Of a DNA stretch of 64,000 bases, positions 9,483 to 20,410 are shown piece after piece. Every line of letters starts with the position of its first letter. The stretch's first letter is position 1. This stretch comes from Paraburkholderia sp. UYCP14C. GTDB lineage: Bacteria; Pseudomonadota; Gammaproteobacteria; Burkholderiales; Burkholderiaceae. Location of the stretch: the NCBI RefSeq assembly GCF_004197395.1, contig NZ_SELS01000004.1:186001-250000 (forward strand), given 5' to 3'. Below the pieces are notes generated by a model. It was not told the origin of the DNA. It ran no database searches and worked only from the letters and a program-made list of their open reading frames with translations. Made by a program: the position numbers and the translations under genes.

Positions 9483-9647
9483 TCAGCCGCCCAGCGTGTG
9501 TTGCAACGCCTGCGCGGCGAGCACCGCAAAGCCGCTCGCGACGATCGCAAGGCCCACCGCCTTGCGCAACATCAACGCCTGTCGCTGCATCTGCATGCCG
9601 CGCGCGGCGGCCGGTGCGCCGATGCTTGCCATCATCATCTGGATCAT
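9483..9647 (-). CDS. small hydrophobic protein of 54 residues, unknown function
   Basis: A 55-codon frame begins MIQMMMASIGAPAAARGMQM and ends QALQHTLGG. It has a methionine-rich N-terminus and one predicted membrane helix (about residues 30-48, AVGLAIVASGFAVLAAQAL). GGGAG lies about 6 nt before the ATG. It is on the same strand as catalase and dps and fills the gap between them, so it may be read with catalase. I do not recognise a family. The good ribosome site and clean hydrophobic segment support a real gene, but codon evidence over 54 codons is weak. Confidence 0.55.
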   Translation of the reverse strand: MIQMMMASIGAPAAARGMQMQRQALMLRKAVGLAIVASGFAVLAAQALQHTLGG

Positions 9648-9736
9648 GATCGTACTCCCGGTTCGTTTCGTGACGGACGCAGCAATGCGCTGCGCCGTCG
9701 ATTACATTGCTACTGCGTTGCGATCCGCCGCGTACC

Positions 9737-11197
9737 TCACGCCTGGCGGTTCCTGCCTTCCTGCAATACGGCGAGCGCCGCGATCACCCCTTGCGCGTAA
9801 GCCGGATCGGCCCGGCGGAAATGCTCGATCTGACGCGCGACGATCTGCTGCGGCACGCCGTCGATATGTCGCGCGATATTGCCGAACAGACGCTGACGCT
9901 GCGCATCGTCGAACAGCGCGAACAGCATGCGCGGCTGCGTGTAGTAGTCGTCGTCCTCGCGATGCTCGTAACGCGCGACCGCCCCCGCCGCGAGCGGCGG
10001 CTCCGCCGCGTTCGCATCCTGCGCGAAGTCGCCGAAGCGATTCGGCTCGTAATTCACGTTGCCGCCGAGATTGCCGTCGGTGCGCATCGCGCCGTCGCGA
10101 TGGAACGAATGCGGGTTCGGCACGCGCGGCGCATTCACCGGAATCTGGTGATGATTGATGCCGAGCCGGTAACGCTGCGTGTCGCCGTACGAGAACAGAC
10201 GACCCTGCAACAGACGGTCCGGCGAAAAACCGATGCCCGGCACCACGTTCGCCGGCGTGAAGGCCGCCTGCTCGACGTCCGCGAAATAGTTCGCCGCGTT
10301 GCGGTTCAGTTCGATCGTGCCGACGTCGATCAACGGATAGTCCTTCTGCGACCACACCTTCGTGATGTCGAACGGATTGAAGCGGTAATTCGCCGCGTCC
10401 GCTTCGGGCATCACCTGAATCGCGAAGCGCCACTTCGGAAAGTTGCCCGCGTCGATGCTGTTCACCAGATCGCGCTGCGCGCTTTCGCGGTCGTTGGCAA
10501 CCACCTGGGCGGCTTCGGCGTCGGTGAAGTTCTCGATGCCCTGCAGCGACTTGAAGTGGAACTTGACCCAGAACCGCTCGTCGTTCGCGTTGATGAACGA
10601 GTACGTGTGCGAGCCGAAGCCGTGCATCTGCCGGTAGTTCTTCGGAATACCTCGATCGCTCATCAGAATCGTCACCTGATGCAGCGACTCCGGATGACGC
10701 GACCAGAAATCCCACGCGGCGACGTTGCTGCGCAGATTCGTGTACGGATCACGCTTCTGTGTATGAATGAAGTCCGGAAACTTCAGCGGATCGCGGATGA
10801 AGAACACCGGCGTGTTGTTGCCGACCACGTCCCAGTTGCCGTCCTCGGTGTAGAACTTGATCGAGAAGCCGCGCACGTCGCGCTCGGCGTCGGCCGCGCC
10901 ACGCTCGCCGGCCACCGTCGAAAAGCGCATGAACAGCGGCGTTTGCTTGCCGACCTGCGCGAATACCTGCGCCTTCGTGTAGCGCGAAATGTCGTGCGTC
11001 ACCGTCAGCGTGCCGAACGCACCCGAACCCTTCGCGTGAACGCGACGCTCGGGTATCACTTCGCGATCGAAGTGCGCGAGCTTTTCGAGCAGCCAGACGT
11101 CCTGTAGCACGACCGGTCCGCGCGGACCGGCGGTCATCGAGTTCTGGTTGTCGGCGACGGGCGCGCCGGCGGCGTTGGTGAGCTTACGTTCTGACAT
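9737..11197 (-). CDS. katA: Monofunctional haem catalase (small-subunit clade)
   Basis: The 486-residue protein is a typical clade-3 catalase that splits hydrogen peroxide. The distal histidine is in [12 protein letters not shown] (His54); [20 protein letters not shown] and the asparagine site [15 protein letters not shown] follow. The proximal haem-ligand motif is [19 protein letters not shown]. There is no signal peptide, so it is cytoplasmic. The ATG has AGGAG 7 nt upstream. OxyR is encoded upstream on the same strand, with an AT-rich regulatory region between. Confidence 0.95.
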   Translation of the reverse strand: MSERKLTNAAGAPVADNQNSMTAGPRGPVVLQDVWLLEKLAHFDREVIPERRVHAKGSGAFGTLTVTHDISRYTKAQVFAQVGKQTPLFMRFSTVAGERGAADAERDVRGFSIKFYTEDGNWDVVGNNTPVFFIRDPLKFPDFIHTQKRDPYTNLRSNVAAWDFWSRHPESLHQVTILMSDRGIPKNYRQMHGFGSHTYSFINANDERFWVKFHFKSLQGIENFTDAEAAQVVANDRESAQRDLVNSIDAGNFPKWRFAIQVMPEADAANYRFNPFDITKVWSQKDYPLIDVGTIELNRNAANYFADVEQAAFTPANVVPGIGFSPDRLLQGRLFSYGDTQRYRLGINHHQIPVNAPRVPNPHSFHRDGAMRTDGNLGGNVNYEPNRFGDFAQDANAAEPPLAAGAVARYEHREDDDYYTQPRMLFALFDDAQRQRLFGNIARHIDGVPQQIVARQIEHFRRADPAYAQGVIAALAVLQEGRNRQA

Positions 11198-11277
11198 GGG
11201 TGCTCCTGCGTGGTCTTGGTCGAATCAGAGGGAAGTGCGAGGCATCCGGGCGGCGGATGCCGTCGTCGGTCGGTACG

Positions 11278-11397
11278 TCAGGCGCCCAGCACCCGGTCGA
11301 CCAGCAACGACACGGCGATCGTGCGGAAACTCGGAGCGGCGGCCGTCGCGGCCGGTTGTGCGGGAAAAGCGTGGATGGACTGTGAATCCGCTTGCAT
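11278..11397 (-). CDS. 39-residue small ORF upstream of catalase
   Basis: A 40-codon frame starts MQADSQSIHAFPAQP and ends VSLLVDRVLGA. A perfect AGGAGG lies about 8 nt before its ATG, stronger than those of most neighbours. It sits between the oxyR-katA regulatory region and katA on the same strand, 80 bp before the katA start, so it is probably the first cistron of the katA message. The sequence is Ala-rich with no motif I know. It could be a leader peptide or a small stress protein. Confidence 0.5.
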   Translation of the reverse strand: MQADSQSIHAFPAQPAATAAAPSFRTIAVSLLVDRVLGA

Positions 11398-11492
11398 GTT
11401 GTTTTCCTCCTGGCTTGTCTCACGCCCCGAGCGACGGGCCGAGGCGCTGAGCCTTATCGAATAAGGGGATCGGGCGATCCGTGGAGGAAACT

Positions 11493-11544
11493 ATAGCAAT
11501 AGCTATCGAATATTCTTATTTGATTAATTTAATCTATTCGATAG
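11493..11544. promoter_or_regulatory. AT-rich OxyR-like operator/promoter region of the katA unit
   Basis: ATAG-N6-CTAT (11493-11506 region) overlaps a 9-bp inverted repeat CTATCGAAT (11503-11511) / ATTCGATAG (11536-11544). Between them is a very AT-rich stretch, unusual in this GC-rich genome. OxyR recognises ATAG/CTAT half-sites in tandem, and the oxyR gene is adjacent. The spacing is one base short of the E. coli consensus in the first motif, so assignment is likely, not certain. Confidence 0.6.
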
Positions 11545-11607
11545 GGTCTGCGCCCTTTTCGCGGCCTGCCGCCCCGGTGCCCGGCGCGGCTGCGCGATAA
11601 CGGCGAG

Positions 11608-12567
11608 TCAGTTGACGGCGGCGGGCAGATCGAGCTTTTTGACGCCCGGCAGGTCGCAGGCAGCGATGGCTTCGCAGATCGCGTCGATCGCGGGCATGCG
11701 CGTGAAGCTCTTGCGCCATGCCAGCACGACGCGGCGATCGGGCACCGGCTCGTCGAACGCGACGTAGCTGAGCAGGCCCGCGTCGATACCGCCCGCATGC
11801 GGCTTGACCTCGTGCACCGACATGCGCGGCAGCACGGTAATACCGACGCCGCTCGCGACCATATGACGAATCGTTTCGAGCGACGAGCCCTCGAAAGTCT
11901 TCTGGATGCCGTCCGCGTTCTGCGAAAAGCGCATCAGTTCCGGGCACACGCCGAGCACGTGATCGCGGAAGCAGTGGCCGCTGCCGAGCAGCAGCATGGT
12001 TTCCTGCTTCAGGTCGTCAGGGTCGATCTTCGCGCGGCTTTCCCACGCGTGACCGGACGGCAGCGCGACGACGAACGGCTCGTCGTACAGCGGGCGCAGC
12101 ATCAAACCGGTTTCGGGAAACGGCAGCGCCATGATCGCGACGTCGATTTCGCCCTGCTTGAGCAGCTCGATCAGCTTCAGCGTGTAGTTTTCCTGCAGCA
12201 TCAGCGGCATTTGCGGCACGCGCTGGATCATCTGCTTGACGAGCGTGGGCAGCAGGTACGGCCCGATCGTGTAGATCACGCCGAGGCGCAGCGGACCGAT
12301 CAGCGGATCCTTGCCCTGCTTGGCGATTTCCTTGATCGCGAGCGTCTGCTCGAGCACGCGTTGCGCCTGCGTGACGATCTGTTCGCCGATCGGCGTGACG
12401 CTGACCTCGCTGGTGCCGCGCTCGAAAATCTGCACGTTCAGCTCGTCTTCGAGCTTCTTGATGGCCACGGACAGCGTGGGCTGGCTGACGAAACACGCTT
12501 CGGCGGCCCGGCCGAAGTGCCGCTCGCGGGCCACCGCCACGATGTATTTCAATTCGGTGAGCGTCAT
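11608..12567 (-). CDS. oxyR: Hydrogen peroxide-sensing LysR-type regulator OxyR
   Basis: The 319-residue LysR-family protein has the N-terminal helix-turn-helix (FGRAAEACFVSQPTLSVAIK). In the sensor domain, GSGHCFRDHVLGVC places the redox pair at Cys199 and Cys208, exactly the positions of E. coli OxyR. Peroxide forms a disulfide between them and activates transcription of catalase and dps-type genes. It lies directly upstream of the katA unit. An OxyR-like box sits just before its own start. Confidence 0.96.
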   Translation of the reverse strand: MTLTELKYIVAVARERHFGRAAEACFVSQPTLSVAIKKLEDELNVQIFERGTSEVSVTPIGEQIVTQAQRVLEQTLAIKEIAKQGKDPLIGPLRLGVIYTIGPYLLPTLVKQMIQRVPQMPLMLQENYTLKLIELLKQGEIDVAIMALPFPETGLMLRPLYDEPFVVALPSGHAWESRAKIDPDDLKQETMLLLGSGHCFRDHVLGVCPELMRFSQNADGIQKTFEGSSLETIRHMVASGVGITVLPRMSVHEVKPHAGGIDAGLLSYVAFDEPVPDRRVVLAWRKSFTRMPAIDAICEAIAACDLPGVKKLDLPAAVN

Positions 12568-12595
12568 TCGGGGATCAATCAGCGCAATGAATTCG

Positions 12596-12620
12596 ATAGG
12601 TTCTAGTTATACACCTATAG
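12596..12620. promoter_or_regulatory. OxyR box upstream of oxyR
   Basis: ATAGGTTCTAGTTAT (12596-12610) fits the OxyR half-consensus ATAG-N-T-N3-A-N-CTAT with one mismatch, and a second ATAG begins 6 bp later at 12617. It lies 29 bp upstream of the oxyR ATG, as expected for autoregulation. Confidence 0.6.
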
Positions 12621-12701
12621 GGTCGGTTCGCCAACCTTTTAGCCGGTCCGCTTGCCGCGGGCAGATGCGCGGCGCATGACGAGGCGCGAGTAGTGGCGAG
12701 A

Positions 12702-15062
12702 TCAGGCTTTCAGATACTGCTCACGCGCGCCGAGCCAGCGCGCGAGATGCTGGAGGACCACGTCCGGATACTGCTCGAGCAGCATCGCGGCGGCCTCGCG
12801 CGCCGGCTCGATCAGGTGCTGATCGTTCTGCAGATCGGCGAAACGCAGCATCGCCGCGCCCGACTGCCGCGCGCCGAGAAATTCGCCGGGCCCGCGGATT
12901 TCGAGGTCGCGTCGGGCGATCTCGAAGCCGTCGGTGGTTTCGCGCATCGTTTGCAGACGGGCGCGGGCGGTCATCGACAGCGGCCCGGTGTACAGCAGCA
13001 CGCACACCGACGCGGCGCTGCCGCGCCCCACCCGTCCGCGCAACTGATGCAGCTGCGCGAGACCGAAGCGCTCCGCATGCTCGATCACCATCAACGACGC
13101 GTTCGGCACGTCGACGCCCACTTCGATCACCGTGGTCGCGACCAGCAGCTGGATCTCGTTGCGCGTGAACGCGTCCATCACCGCGGCCTTTTCGGCGGGC
13201 GCGAGGCGCCCGTGCACGAGCCCGACCTTCAGTTCGGGCAGCGCGGCCACCAGCGTCTCGTAGGTCTCGACCGCGGTTTGCAGCTGCAGGGTCTCGCTTT
13301 CCTCGATCAGCGGACACACCCAGTACACCTGGCGTCCCGTCAGCGCCGCCTCGCGCACGCGGCCGATCACCTCTTCGCGGCGCGCGTCGGACACGAGCTT
13401 CGTGAGGATCGGCGTGCGGCCGGGAGGCAGTTCGTCGATCGTGGAGACGTCGAGGTCCGCGTAGTAAGTCATCGCGAGCGTGCGTGGAATCGGCGTCGCG
13501 GACATCATCAGCTGATGCGGCTGGAAGTCCGCCGCGCCGTCGGCTGCGCCCTGCGCCTTTGCGCGCAGCGCGAGCCGTTGCGCGACGCCGAAGCGATGCT
13601 GTTCATCGACGATCACGAGCCCGAGGCGCGCGAACTCGACCGCATCCTGGATGATCGCGTGCGTGCCGATCACCAGCTGCGCGGTGCCGAGCGCGGCCGC
13701 TTCGATCGCGGCGCGCTTTTCCTTCGTCTTCAGACTGCCCGCGAGCCATGCGACGCTCACGCCAAGCGGCTCCAGCCAGCCGCGCAACTTGCGCGCGTGC
13801 TGCTCGGCGAGGATTTCGGTCGGCGCCATCAGCGCGGCCTGGTAGCCGGCGTCGATCGCCTGCGCGGCGGCAAGCGCCGCGACGATGGTCTTGCCGCTGC
13901 CGACATCGCCCTGCAACAGCCGCTGCATCGGATGCGGCTGCGTCAGATCGAGCGCGATCTCGCCGCCGACGCGCTGCTGCGCGGCCGTCAGCGAAAACGG
14001 CAGCGCCTTCAGCAGACGCGCGACCAGCGCGGCTTCGTCACCGAGCTTGCGGCGCGGCATGGCCGGCGCGGCGCGCGTGCGACGCTCGTCGTGCGCGCGC
14101 TTCAGCGACATCTGCTGCGCGAGCAGTTCTTCGAACTTGATGCGCACCCAGGCCGGATGTGTGCCGTCGATCAGCGCCGTTTCGTCCGACTGCGCGCCCG
14201 GATGATGCAGCGTGCGCACCGCGTCCATCAGCGCCGGCACGCCGAGCGGTTCGAGAAACGCGCGCGCCACCGACGCGGGCAGCAGTTCCGGCAGCGACGT
14301 GCGCGCGAGCGCGTTATCGATCGCCTTGCGCAGATATGCCTGCGACACGCCCGCGGTGCTCGGATAGACCGGCGTCAACGCCTGCGGCAGCGGCGTGTCT
14401 TCATCGACGACGCGCACGGCCGGATGCACCATCTCCATGCCGAAGAAGCCGCCGCGTACGTCACCGCGCACGCGTAGGCGCGCGCCGAGCGCCATTTGCT
14501 TGACCTGCGAGCCGTAGAAATTCAGAAAGCGCAGCACCAGCTCGTCGCCGTCGGCGTCGCGCAGCTTCACGAGCAGCTGCCGGCGCGGGCGATACGCGAT
14601 CTCGTTGTCGAACACCACGCCTTCGGTTTGCGCGACACCGCCCGGCAGCAGGTGGCCGATCGGCGTCAGCGAGGTTTCGTCTTCGTAGCGCATCGGTAGA
14701 TGCAGCACGAGGTCGATGTCGCGTGTGAGACCGAGTTTGGCGAGCTTGTCGGCGGTTTTGACCGGGGCTTTGGGAGCGGATTTGGCGGCGGCCTTCGCTG
14801 AGGATGCGGCTGTGGCTTTGGTCTTGGCGGTGGGTTTGTCGCCGCTTGCGGGATCGGCTGCGAATTCATCGGGAGGGTCGCCCGCGGCGCCACCGGCATG
14901 GTCGCCATCGCGCCCGAAATCGTGGCCAGTCGCCGTCATGTCACCATGCGGGCCGCCTTCCACCGCATCCCGTTCGCCCGCCTCCGCTCGCGCACCGCGG
15001 CGCCGCGGTTCGGCGCCCGCTTCGAGGGTGGCAACGGACGATCGGCGGTCGGACAAAGGCAT
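12702..15062 (-). CDS. recG: ATP-dependent DNA helicase RecG
   Basis: RecG drives branch migration and fork regression at stalled replication forks. The 786-residue frame has the wedge/OB domain, Walker A GDVGSGKT, the DEQH box in [10 protein letters not shown], motif [23 protein letters not shown] and QLRGRVGRG near the end. E. coli RecG is 693 residues. The extra length is an N-terminal tail of about 110 residues rich in Ala, Lys and Gly, common in Burkholderia relatives. The start is therefore uncertain: ATG 15062 is used, ATG 14939 is an alternative. It is divergent from queA. Confidence 0.93.
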   Translation of the reverse strand: MPLSDRRSSVATLEAGAEPRRRGARAEAGERDAVEGGPHGDMTATGHDFGRDGDHAGGAAGDPPDEFAADPASGDKPTAKTKATAASSAKAAAKSAPKAPVKTADKLAKLGLTRDIDLVLHLPMRYEDETSLTPIGHLLPGGVAQTEGVVFDNEIAYRPRRQLLVKLRDADGDELVLRFLNFYGSQVKQMALGARLRVRGDVRGGFFGMEMVHPAVRVVDEDTPLPQALTPVYPSTAGVSQAYLRKAIDNALARTSLPELLPASVARAFLEPLGVPALMDAVRTLHHPGAQSDETALIDGTHPAWVRIKFEELLAQQMSLKRAHDERRTRAAPAMPRRKLGDEAALVARLLKALPFSLTAAQQRVGGEIALDLTQPHPMQRLLQGDVGSGKTIVAALAAAQAIDAGYQAALMAPTEILAEQHARKLRGWLEPLGVSVAWLAGSLKTKEKRAAIEAAALGTAQLVIGTHAIIQDAVEFARLGLVIVDEQHRFGVAQRLALRAKAQGAADGAADFQPHQLMMSATPIPRTLAMTYYADLDVSTIDELPPGRTPILTKLVSDARREEVIGRVREAALTGRQVYWVCPLIEESETLQLQTAVETYETLVAALPELKVGLVHGRLAPAEKAAVMDAFTRNEIQLLVATTVIEVGVDVPNASLMVIEHAERFGLAQLHQLRGRVGRGSAASVCVLLYTGPLSMTARARLQTMRETTDGFEIARRDLEIRGPGEFLGARQSGAAMLRFADLQNDQHLIEPAREAAAMLLEQYPDVVLQHLARWLGAREQYLKA

Positions 15063-15215
15063 AGGCTGCTTCGCAAGTACAATATCGGCTGCTGTCGAAA
15101 ATAATGAGTCGTGCCGCCCTTCGCGCGTCCAGCGTCATCAGGATGCGGCACAGGGCGCGTGCGGGCCGCTTCGGCGTCCCGCCATCATAGCCGCCCGGCT
15201 CCGGCTTCGGCTCAA

Positions 15216-15248
15216 TTCAGTCCCAATTCAGTCCCAAATCAGTCCCAA
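15216..15248 (+). repeat. three tandem 11-bp repeats before queA
   Basis: TTCAGTCCCAA, TTCAGTCCCAA and ATCAGTCCCAA follow each other at 15216, 15227 and 15238, ending 19 bp before the queA ATG. The period of about one helical turn would place three identical sites on the same DNA face, or give an unstructured leader RNA. Confidence 0.6.
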
Positions 15249-15267
15249 CCCGCTTCCAGTCGTTCGC

Positions 15268-16326
15268 ATGTTTACGCTTTCCGATTTCGATTTCGATCTG
15301 CCGCCCGAGCTGATCGCGCAAGTCGCGCTGCCCGAGCGCAGCGCAAGCCGTCTGCTCGACGTGGACCCCGCAGGCGCCGCCGATGGCGCCGCGCGCCTGA
15401 TCGACCGCCGCTTCACCGAGCTGCCCGGGTGCGTCGCGCCGGGCGATCTGCTCGTGTTCAACGACACCAAAGTGCTGAAGGCGCGCTTCTTCGGCCAGAA
15501 GGCGAGCGGCGGCAAGGTCGAAGTGCTGGTCGAGCGCCTGACCGGCGAGCGCAGCGCGCTTGCGCAGATCCGCGCGAGCAAGAGCCCGCAGGCGGGCACG
15601 ACGATCCGTCTCGCGGATGCGTTCGACGTCACGGTCGGCGAGCGCGTCGATCAGTTCTACACGCTGCATTTCCCCGACGACTGTCTGATGCTGATCGAGC
15701 AGTACGGTCGTCTGCCGCTGCCGCCGTACATCGAGCACGATCCCGACGCGACCGACGAAACCCGCTATCAAACGGTGTTCGCGCAGAACCCGGGCGCGGT
15801 CGCCGCGCCGACCGCCGGCCTGCACTTCGACGACGCGCTGCTCGCGCGGCTCGACGCGCATGGCGTCGAACGCGCCACGCTGACGCTGCACGTCGGCGCG
15901 GGCACGTTCCAGCCGGTGCGGGTCGAAAACATCGCCGAGCACAAGATGCACAGCGAGTGGTATCACCTGCCGCAAGCGCTCGCGGACAAGATCGCCGCGA
16001 CCAAAGCGCGCGGCAACCGCGTGATCGCGGTCGGCACGACCTCGATGCGCGCCCTCGAAGCCGCCGCGCGCGACGCCGAAGCCGCCGGCCACCCACTCGC
16101 CGCGGCGAGCGCGGAAACCGACATCTTCATCACGCCGGGCTACCGGTTCCGCGTGGTCGACCGGCTGGTCACGAACTTCCATTTGCCGAAGTCGACGCTG
16201 CTGATGCTGGTGTCGGCGTTTGCGGGAGTCGAGACGATTCGCGCCGCGTATCGTCATGCGATCGACGAGCGCTACCGCTTTTTCAGCTACGGCGACGCGA
16301 TGCTGCTCACGCGGCGCGATGCCTGA
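15268..16326 (+). CDS. queA: S-adenosylmethionine:tRNA ribosyltransferase-isomerase
   Basis: QueA transfers and rearranges the ribosyl part of SAM onto 7-aminomethyl-7-deazaguanine in tRNA to make epoxyqueuosine. The 352-residue protein begins [18 protein letters not shown] and has [37 protein letters not shown] and [18 protein letters not shown], all standard. It is followed by tgt of the same pathway 114 bp downstream. The ATG at 15268 matches the family N-terminus; the long open frame upstream is not coding. Confidence 0.96.
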   Translation: MFTLSDFDFDLPPELIAQVALPERSASRLLDVDPAGAADGAARLIDRRFTELPGCVAPGDLLVFNDTKVLKARFFGQKASGGKVEVLVERLTGERSALAQIRASKSPQAGTTIRLADAFDVTVGERVDQFYTLHFPDDCLMLIEQYGRLPLPPYIEHDPDATDETRYQTVFAQNPGAVAAPTAGLHFDDALLARLDAHGVERATLTLHVGAGTFQPVRVENIAEHKMHSEWYHLPQALADKIAATKARGNRVIAVGTTSMRALEAAARDAEAAGHPLAAASAETDIFITPGYRFRVVDRLVTNFHLPKSTLLMLVSAFAGVETIRAAYRHAIDERYRFFSYGDAMLLTRRDA

Positions 16327-16368
16327 GCCGGCTCAAGTACTGTTGCAACGTATCGGCAGTTTTCCTAG

Positions 16369-17637
<1,269 letters not shown>

Positions 17638-17794
17638 CGGCCCGGCACGCGGATTCCGCCGACGAATCCGCGCCGTCGCCGCGTGCCGCGCACACACAAC
17701 TTACAATTCACTTTCGCCGGCCGCGGATTTTGCCCCGAAACGGACCTTTAAACGGTTGATCGCAAAGCCGATTCGCCGCGCCGGCGCACGTGTG

Positions 17795-17825
17795 GCCGGT
17801 GGTAGAATAACCGGCTGATTTTTTT
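17795..17825 (+). terminator. hairpin with T-tract between tgt and yajC
   Basis: GCCGGT (17795-17800), a 9-nt loop and ACCGGC (17810-17815) are followed by TGATTTTTTTG. This resembles a short intrinsic terminator for queA-tgt. The loop carries TAGAAT (17803-17808), which could be the -10 box of yajC, so terminator and promoter may overlap. Confidence 0.5.
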
Positions 17826-17855
17826 GTTCGTTTGACTGATAACGGAGAGACCAAC

Positions 17856-18185
17856 GTGTCGTTCATTTCCAATGCCTACGCGCAAGGCGCTGCAGCAGGC
17901 GGTATCGAATCCAATCTGATGAGCTTTCTGCCGCTGATCCTGATGTTCGGCGTGCTGTACTTCATCATGATTCGCCCGCAAATGAAGCGCCAGAAGGAAC
18001 ATCGCAACATGCTCGCAGCGATGGCCAAGGGCGATGAAGTCGTGACGAACGGCGGCATCGTCGGCAAGATTACGAAGGTGGGCGAAGCCTACGTCGGCGT
18101 TGAAATCTCGGAAGGCACCGAAATCACCGTGCAAAAGGCGTCGGTCACGACAATTCTCCCGAAGGGCACGATCAAGTCGCTTTAA
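17856..18185 (+). CDS. yajC: Preprotein translocase subunit YajC
   Basis: YajC is a small inner-membrane partner of SecDF. The 109-residue protein has one membrane helix (about residues 24-42, SFLPLILMFGVLYFIMIRPQ) followed by the cytoplasmic MKRQKEHRNML and GDEVVTNGGIVGKI motifs. Translation most likely starts at GTG 17856 with GGAG 9 nt upstream. It precedes secD and secF in the usual order. Confidence 0.95.
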   Translation: MSFISNAYAQGAAAGGIESNLMSFLPLILMFGVLYFIMIRPQMKRQKEHRNMLAAMAKGDEVVTNGGIVGKITKVGEAYVGVEISEGTEITVQKASVTTILPKGTIKSL

Positions 18186-18301
18186 GGCCTGCTCTCCTCG
18201 CGTCCGGCGCGGCCTCGCCGGCGGTTCAGGCACCTCGCTGAACGGCCCGCGCTCATCGCCGGACGCATCGCATCCAAGCCAACCTTCCCGTTGGACCACT
18301 C

Positions 18302-20392
18302 ATGAATCGCTACCCCCTCTGGAAATACGCCGTGATGCTGGTGGCTCTGGTCATCGGCCTCGTGTACACGCTGCCCAATCTGTACGGCGAAGCGCCGGCG
18401 GTGCAGGTGTCGAGCGGCAAGGCCACGGTCAGGCTCGACGCCACCACGCTGGCATCGGTCGAAGCCGCGCTCGCGGGCAATCAGATCAAGCCGACCGCCG
18501 TCACGTTCGATAACTCGCAGAACAACGCGAACATCCGCGTGCGCCTGACGGACACGGACACGCAGTTGCGCGTCAAAGACCTGTTGCAAAAGACGCTCAA
18601 TAGCGACCCGAACGATCCGCAATACATCGTCGCACTGAACCTGCAAAGCGCATCGCCGACCTGGATGGCCGCGCTGCGCGCACTGCCGATGTACCTCGGT
18701 CTCGACCTGCGTGGCGGTGTGCACTTCCTGCTGCAGGTCGACATGGCCGGCGCGCTGAACAAGAAGCTCGATTCGGACGCTTCGGACGTGCGCACGCTGC
18801 TGCGCGACAACCGCATCCGCGATGGCGGCGTGAATCGCGTGAACCAGTCGGTGGTGGTGAATCTGGCCGACCAGGCCACGGCGGACGCGGCGCTCAAGCT
18901 GCTCGGCCGCAGCGTCAGCGAACTCCAGTGGGCGTCGCAGCCGAATACCGGCGCGGACGGCGGCGTGCAGCTCGTCGGCACTTTCACGCCGGCCGTACAG
19001 CGCGCGGTGCAGGACGCCGCGCTCAAGCAGAACATCACGACGCTGCATAACCGCGTGAACGAACTCGGCGTGGCCGAGCCGGTGATCCAGCAACAGGGCG
19101 CGGACCGCATCGTGGTCGAGCTGCCGGGCGTGCAGGACACCGCGAAGGCGAAGGACATCATCGGCCGTACGGCGACGCTCGAAGCGCGCCTCGCCGACCC
19201 GGTCAACACGCATCCGAACCCGAACGACCCGGTGCCGCCGGGCGATGAACTCTTCACGCAAGGCAACCAGGCGCCGGTGCTGCTGCGCAAGCAGGTGATC
19301 TTCACCGGCGACCGCATCATCGACGCGTCAGCGGGCTTCGACGAGCATCAGCGTCCGTCGGTCAACATCCGTCTCGACTCGGCCGGCGGCCGCGCGGTGG
19401 CCGCGGTGTCGCGCGACAACATCGGCAAGCCCATGGCGATGGTGCTGTTCGAGCGCGGCAAGGGCGAAGTGCTGACGGTCGCGACCATTCAATCGGAGCT
19501 GGGCGACCGCTTCCAGATCACCGGCCAGCCGACCCCGCAAGCGGCCGCCGACCTCGCGCTGCTGCTGCGCGCCGGTTCGCTCGCCGCGCCGATGGAAATC
19601 ATCGAGGAACGCACGATCGGCCCGAGCCTCGGCGCCGACAACATCAAGAAGGGCTTCCACTCGGTCGTGTGGGGCTTCGCGGCGATCGCCGTGTTCATGA
19701 TCGCGTACTACATGCTGTTCGGCGTGATCTCGATGATCGGCCTGTCCGTGAACCTGCTGCTGCTGGTCGCGGTGCTGTCGATGCTGCAGGCCACGCTCAC
19801 GCTGCCGGGTATCGCCGCTATCGCGCTCGCGCTCGGTATGGCGATCGACGCGAACGTCCTGATCAACGAACGCGTGCGTGAAGAACTGCGCAACGGCGCG
19901 CCGCCGCAACTGGCCATCCAGAACGGCTACGCGCATGCATGGGCGACGATTCTCGACTCCAACGTGACCACGCTGATCGCCGGCCTCGCGCTGCTCGCGT
20001 TCGGCTCGGGTCCGGTGCGCGGCTTCGCGATCGTCCACTGTATCGGCATCCTGACGTCGATGTTCTCCGCGGTGTTCTTCTCGCGCGGCCTGGTCAACTT
20101 CTGGTACGGCGGCAAGAAGAAGCTGAAGTCGCTGTCGATCGGCCAGGTGTGGCGTCCGCAAGCGGCGGCCGCCGGCTCGGCCGCTTACGCCGGCAGCCTC
20201 GGTGGCAGCGACGCCGCGACCGACACCGCGCAGGCCATCGCCACGGCGAAGGCGAGCGCGAAGGCTAGCTCGAAGGCACCGGCCGCAGCCGGCGCGCAGG
20301 GTCGCGCGAAGCCGACCGTGCGCCGTCGCAATGCGCCGGGCACGCCGTCGTCGAATGACTCGACGCCGCAGAAACCGGGTTCATCCCGCTGA
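18302..20392 (+). CDS. secD: Protein translocase subunit SecD
   Basis: SecD with SecF uses the proton gradient to pull exported proteins out of SecYEG. The N-terminal helix (YPLWKYAVMLVALVIGLVY) is followed by the large periplasmic region with LGLDLRGGVHFLLQVD, RVNELGVAEPVIQQQG and RIVVELPGVQD. Five further helices follow, with ALGMAIDANVLINERVREEL. At 696 residues it is about 80 longer than E. coli SecD; the excess is an Ala/Lys/Ser-rich, basic C-terminal tail after about residue 620, not part of the conserved fold. secF starts 18 bp later. Confidence 0.96.
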   Translation: MNRYPLWKYAVMLVALVIGLVYTLPNLYGEAPAVQVSSGKATVRLDATTLASVEAALAGNQIKPTAVTFDNSQNNANIRVRLTDTDTQLRVKDLLQKTLNSDPNDPQYIVALNLQSASPTWMAALRALPMYLGLDLRGGVHFLLQVDMAGALNKKLDSDASDVRTLLRDNRIRDGGVNRVNQSVVVNLADQATADAALKLLGRSVSELQWASQPNTGADGGVQLVGTFTPAVQRAVQDAALKQNITTLHNRVNELGVAEPVIQQQGADRIVVELPGVQDTAKAKDIIGRTATLEARLADPVNTHPNPNDPVPPGDELFTQGNQAPVLLRKQVIFTGDRIIDASAGFDEHQRPSVNIRLDSAGGRAVAAVSRDNIGKPMAMVLFERGKGEVLTVATIQSELGDRFQITGQPTPQAAADLALLLRAGSLAAPMEIIEERTIGPSLGADNIKKGFHSVVWGFAAIAVFMIAYYMLFGVISMIGLSVNLLLLVAVLSMLQATLTLPGIAAIALALGMAIDANVLINERVREELRNGAPPQLAIQNGYAHAWATILDSNVTTLIAGLALLAFGSGPVRGFAIVHCIGILTSMFSAVFFSRGLVNFWYGGKKKLKSLSIGQVWRPQAAAAGSAAYAGSLGGSDAATDTAQAIATAKASAKASSKAPAAAGAQGRAKPTVRRRNAPGTPSSNDSTPQKPGSSR

Positions 20393-20410
20393 GTCCCGGA
20401 GAACAAGACC

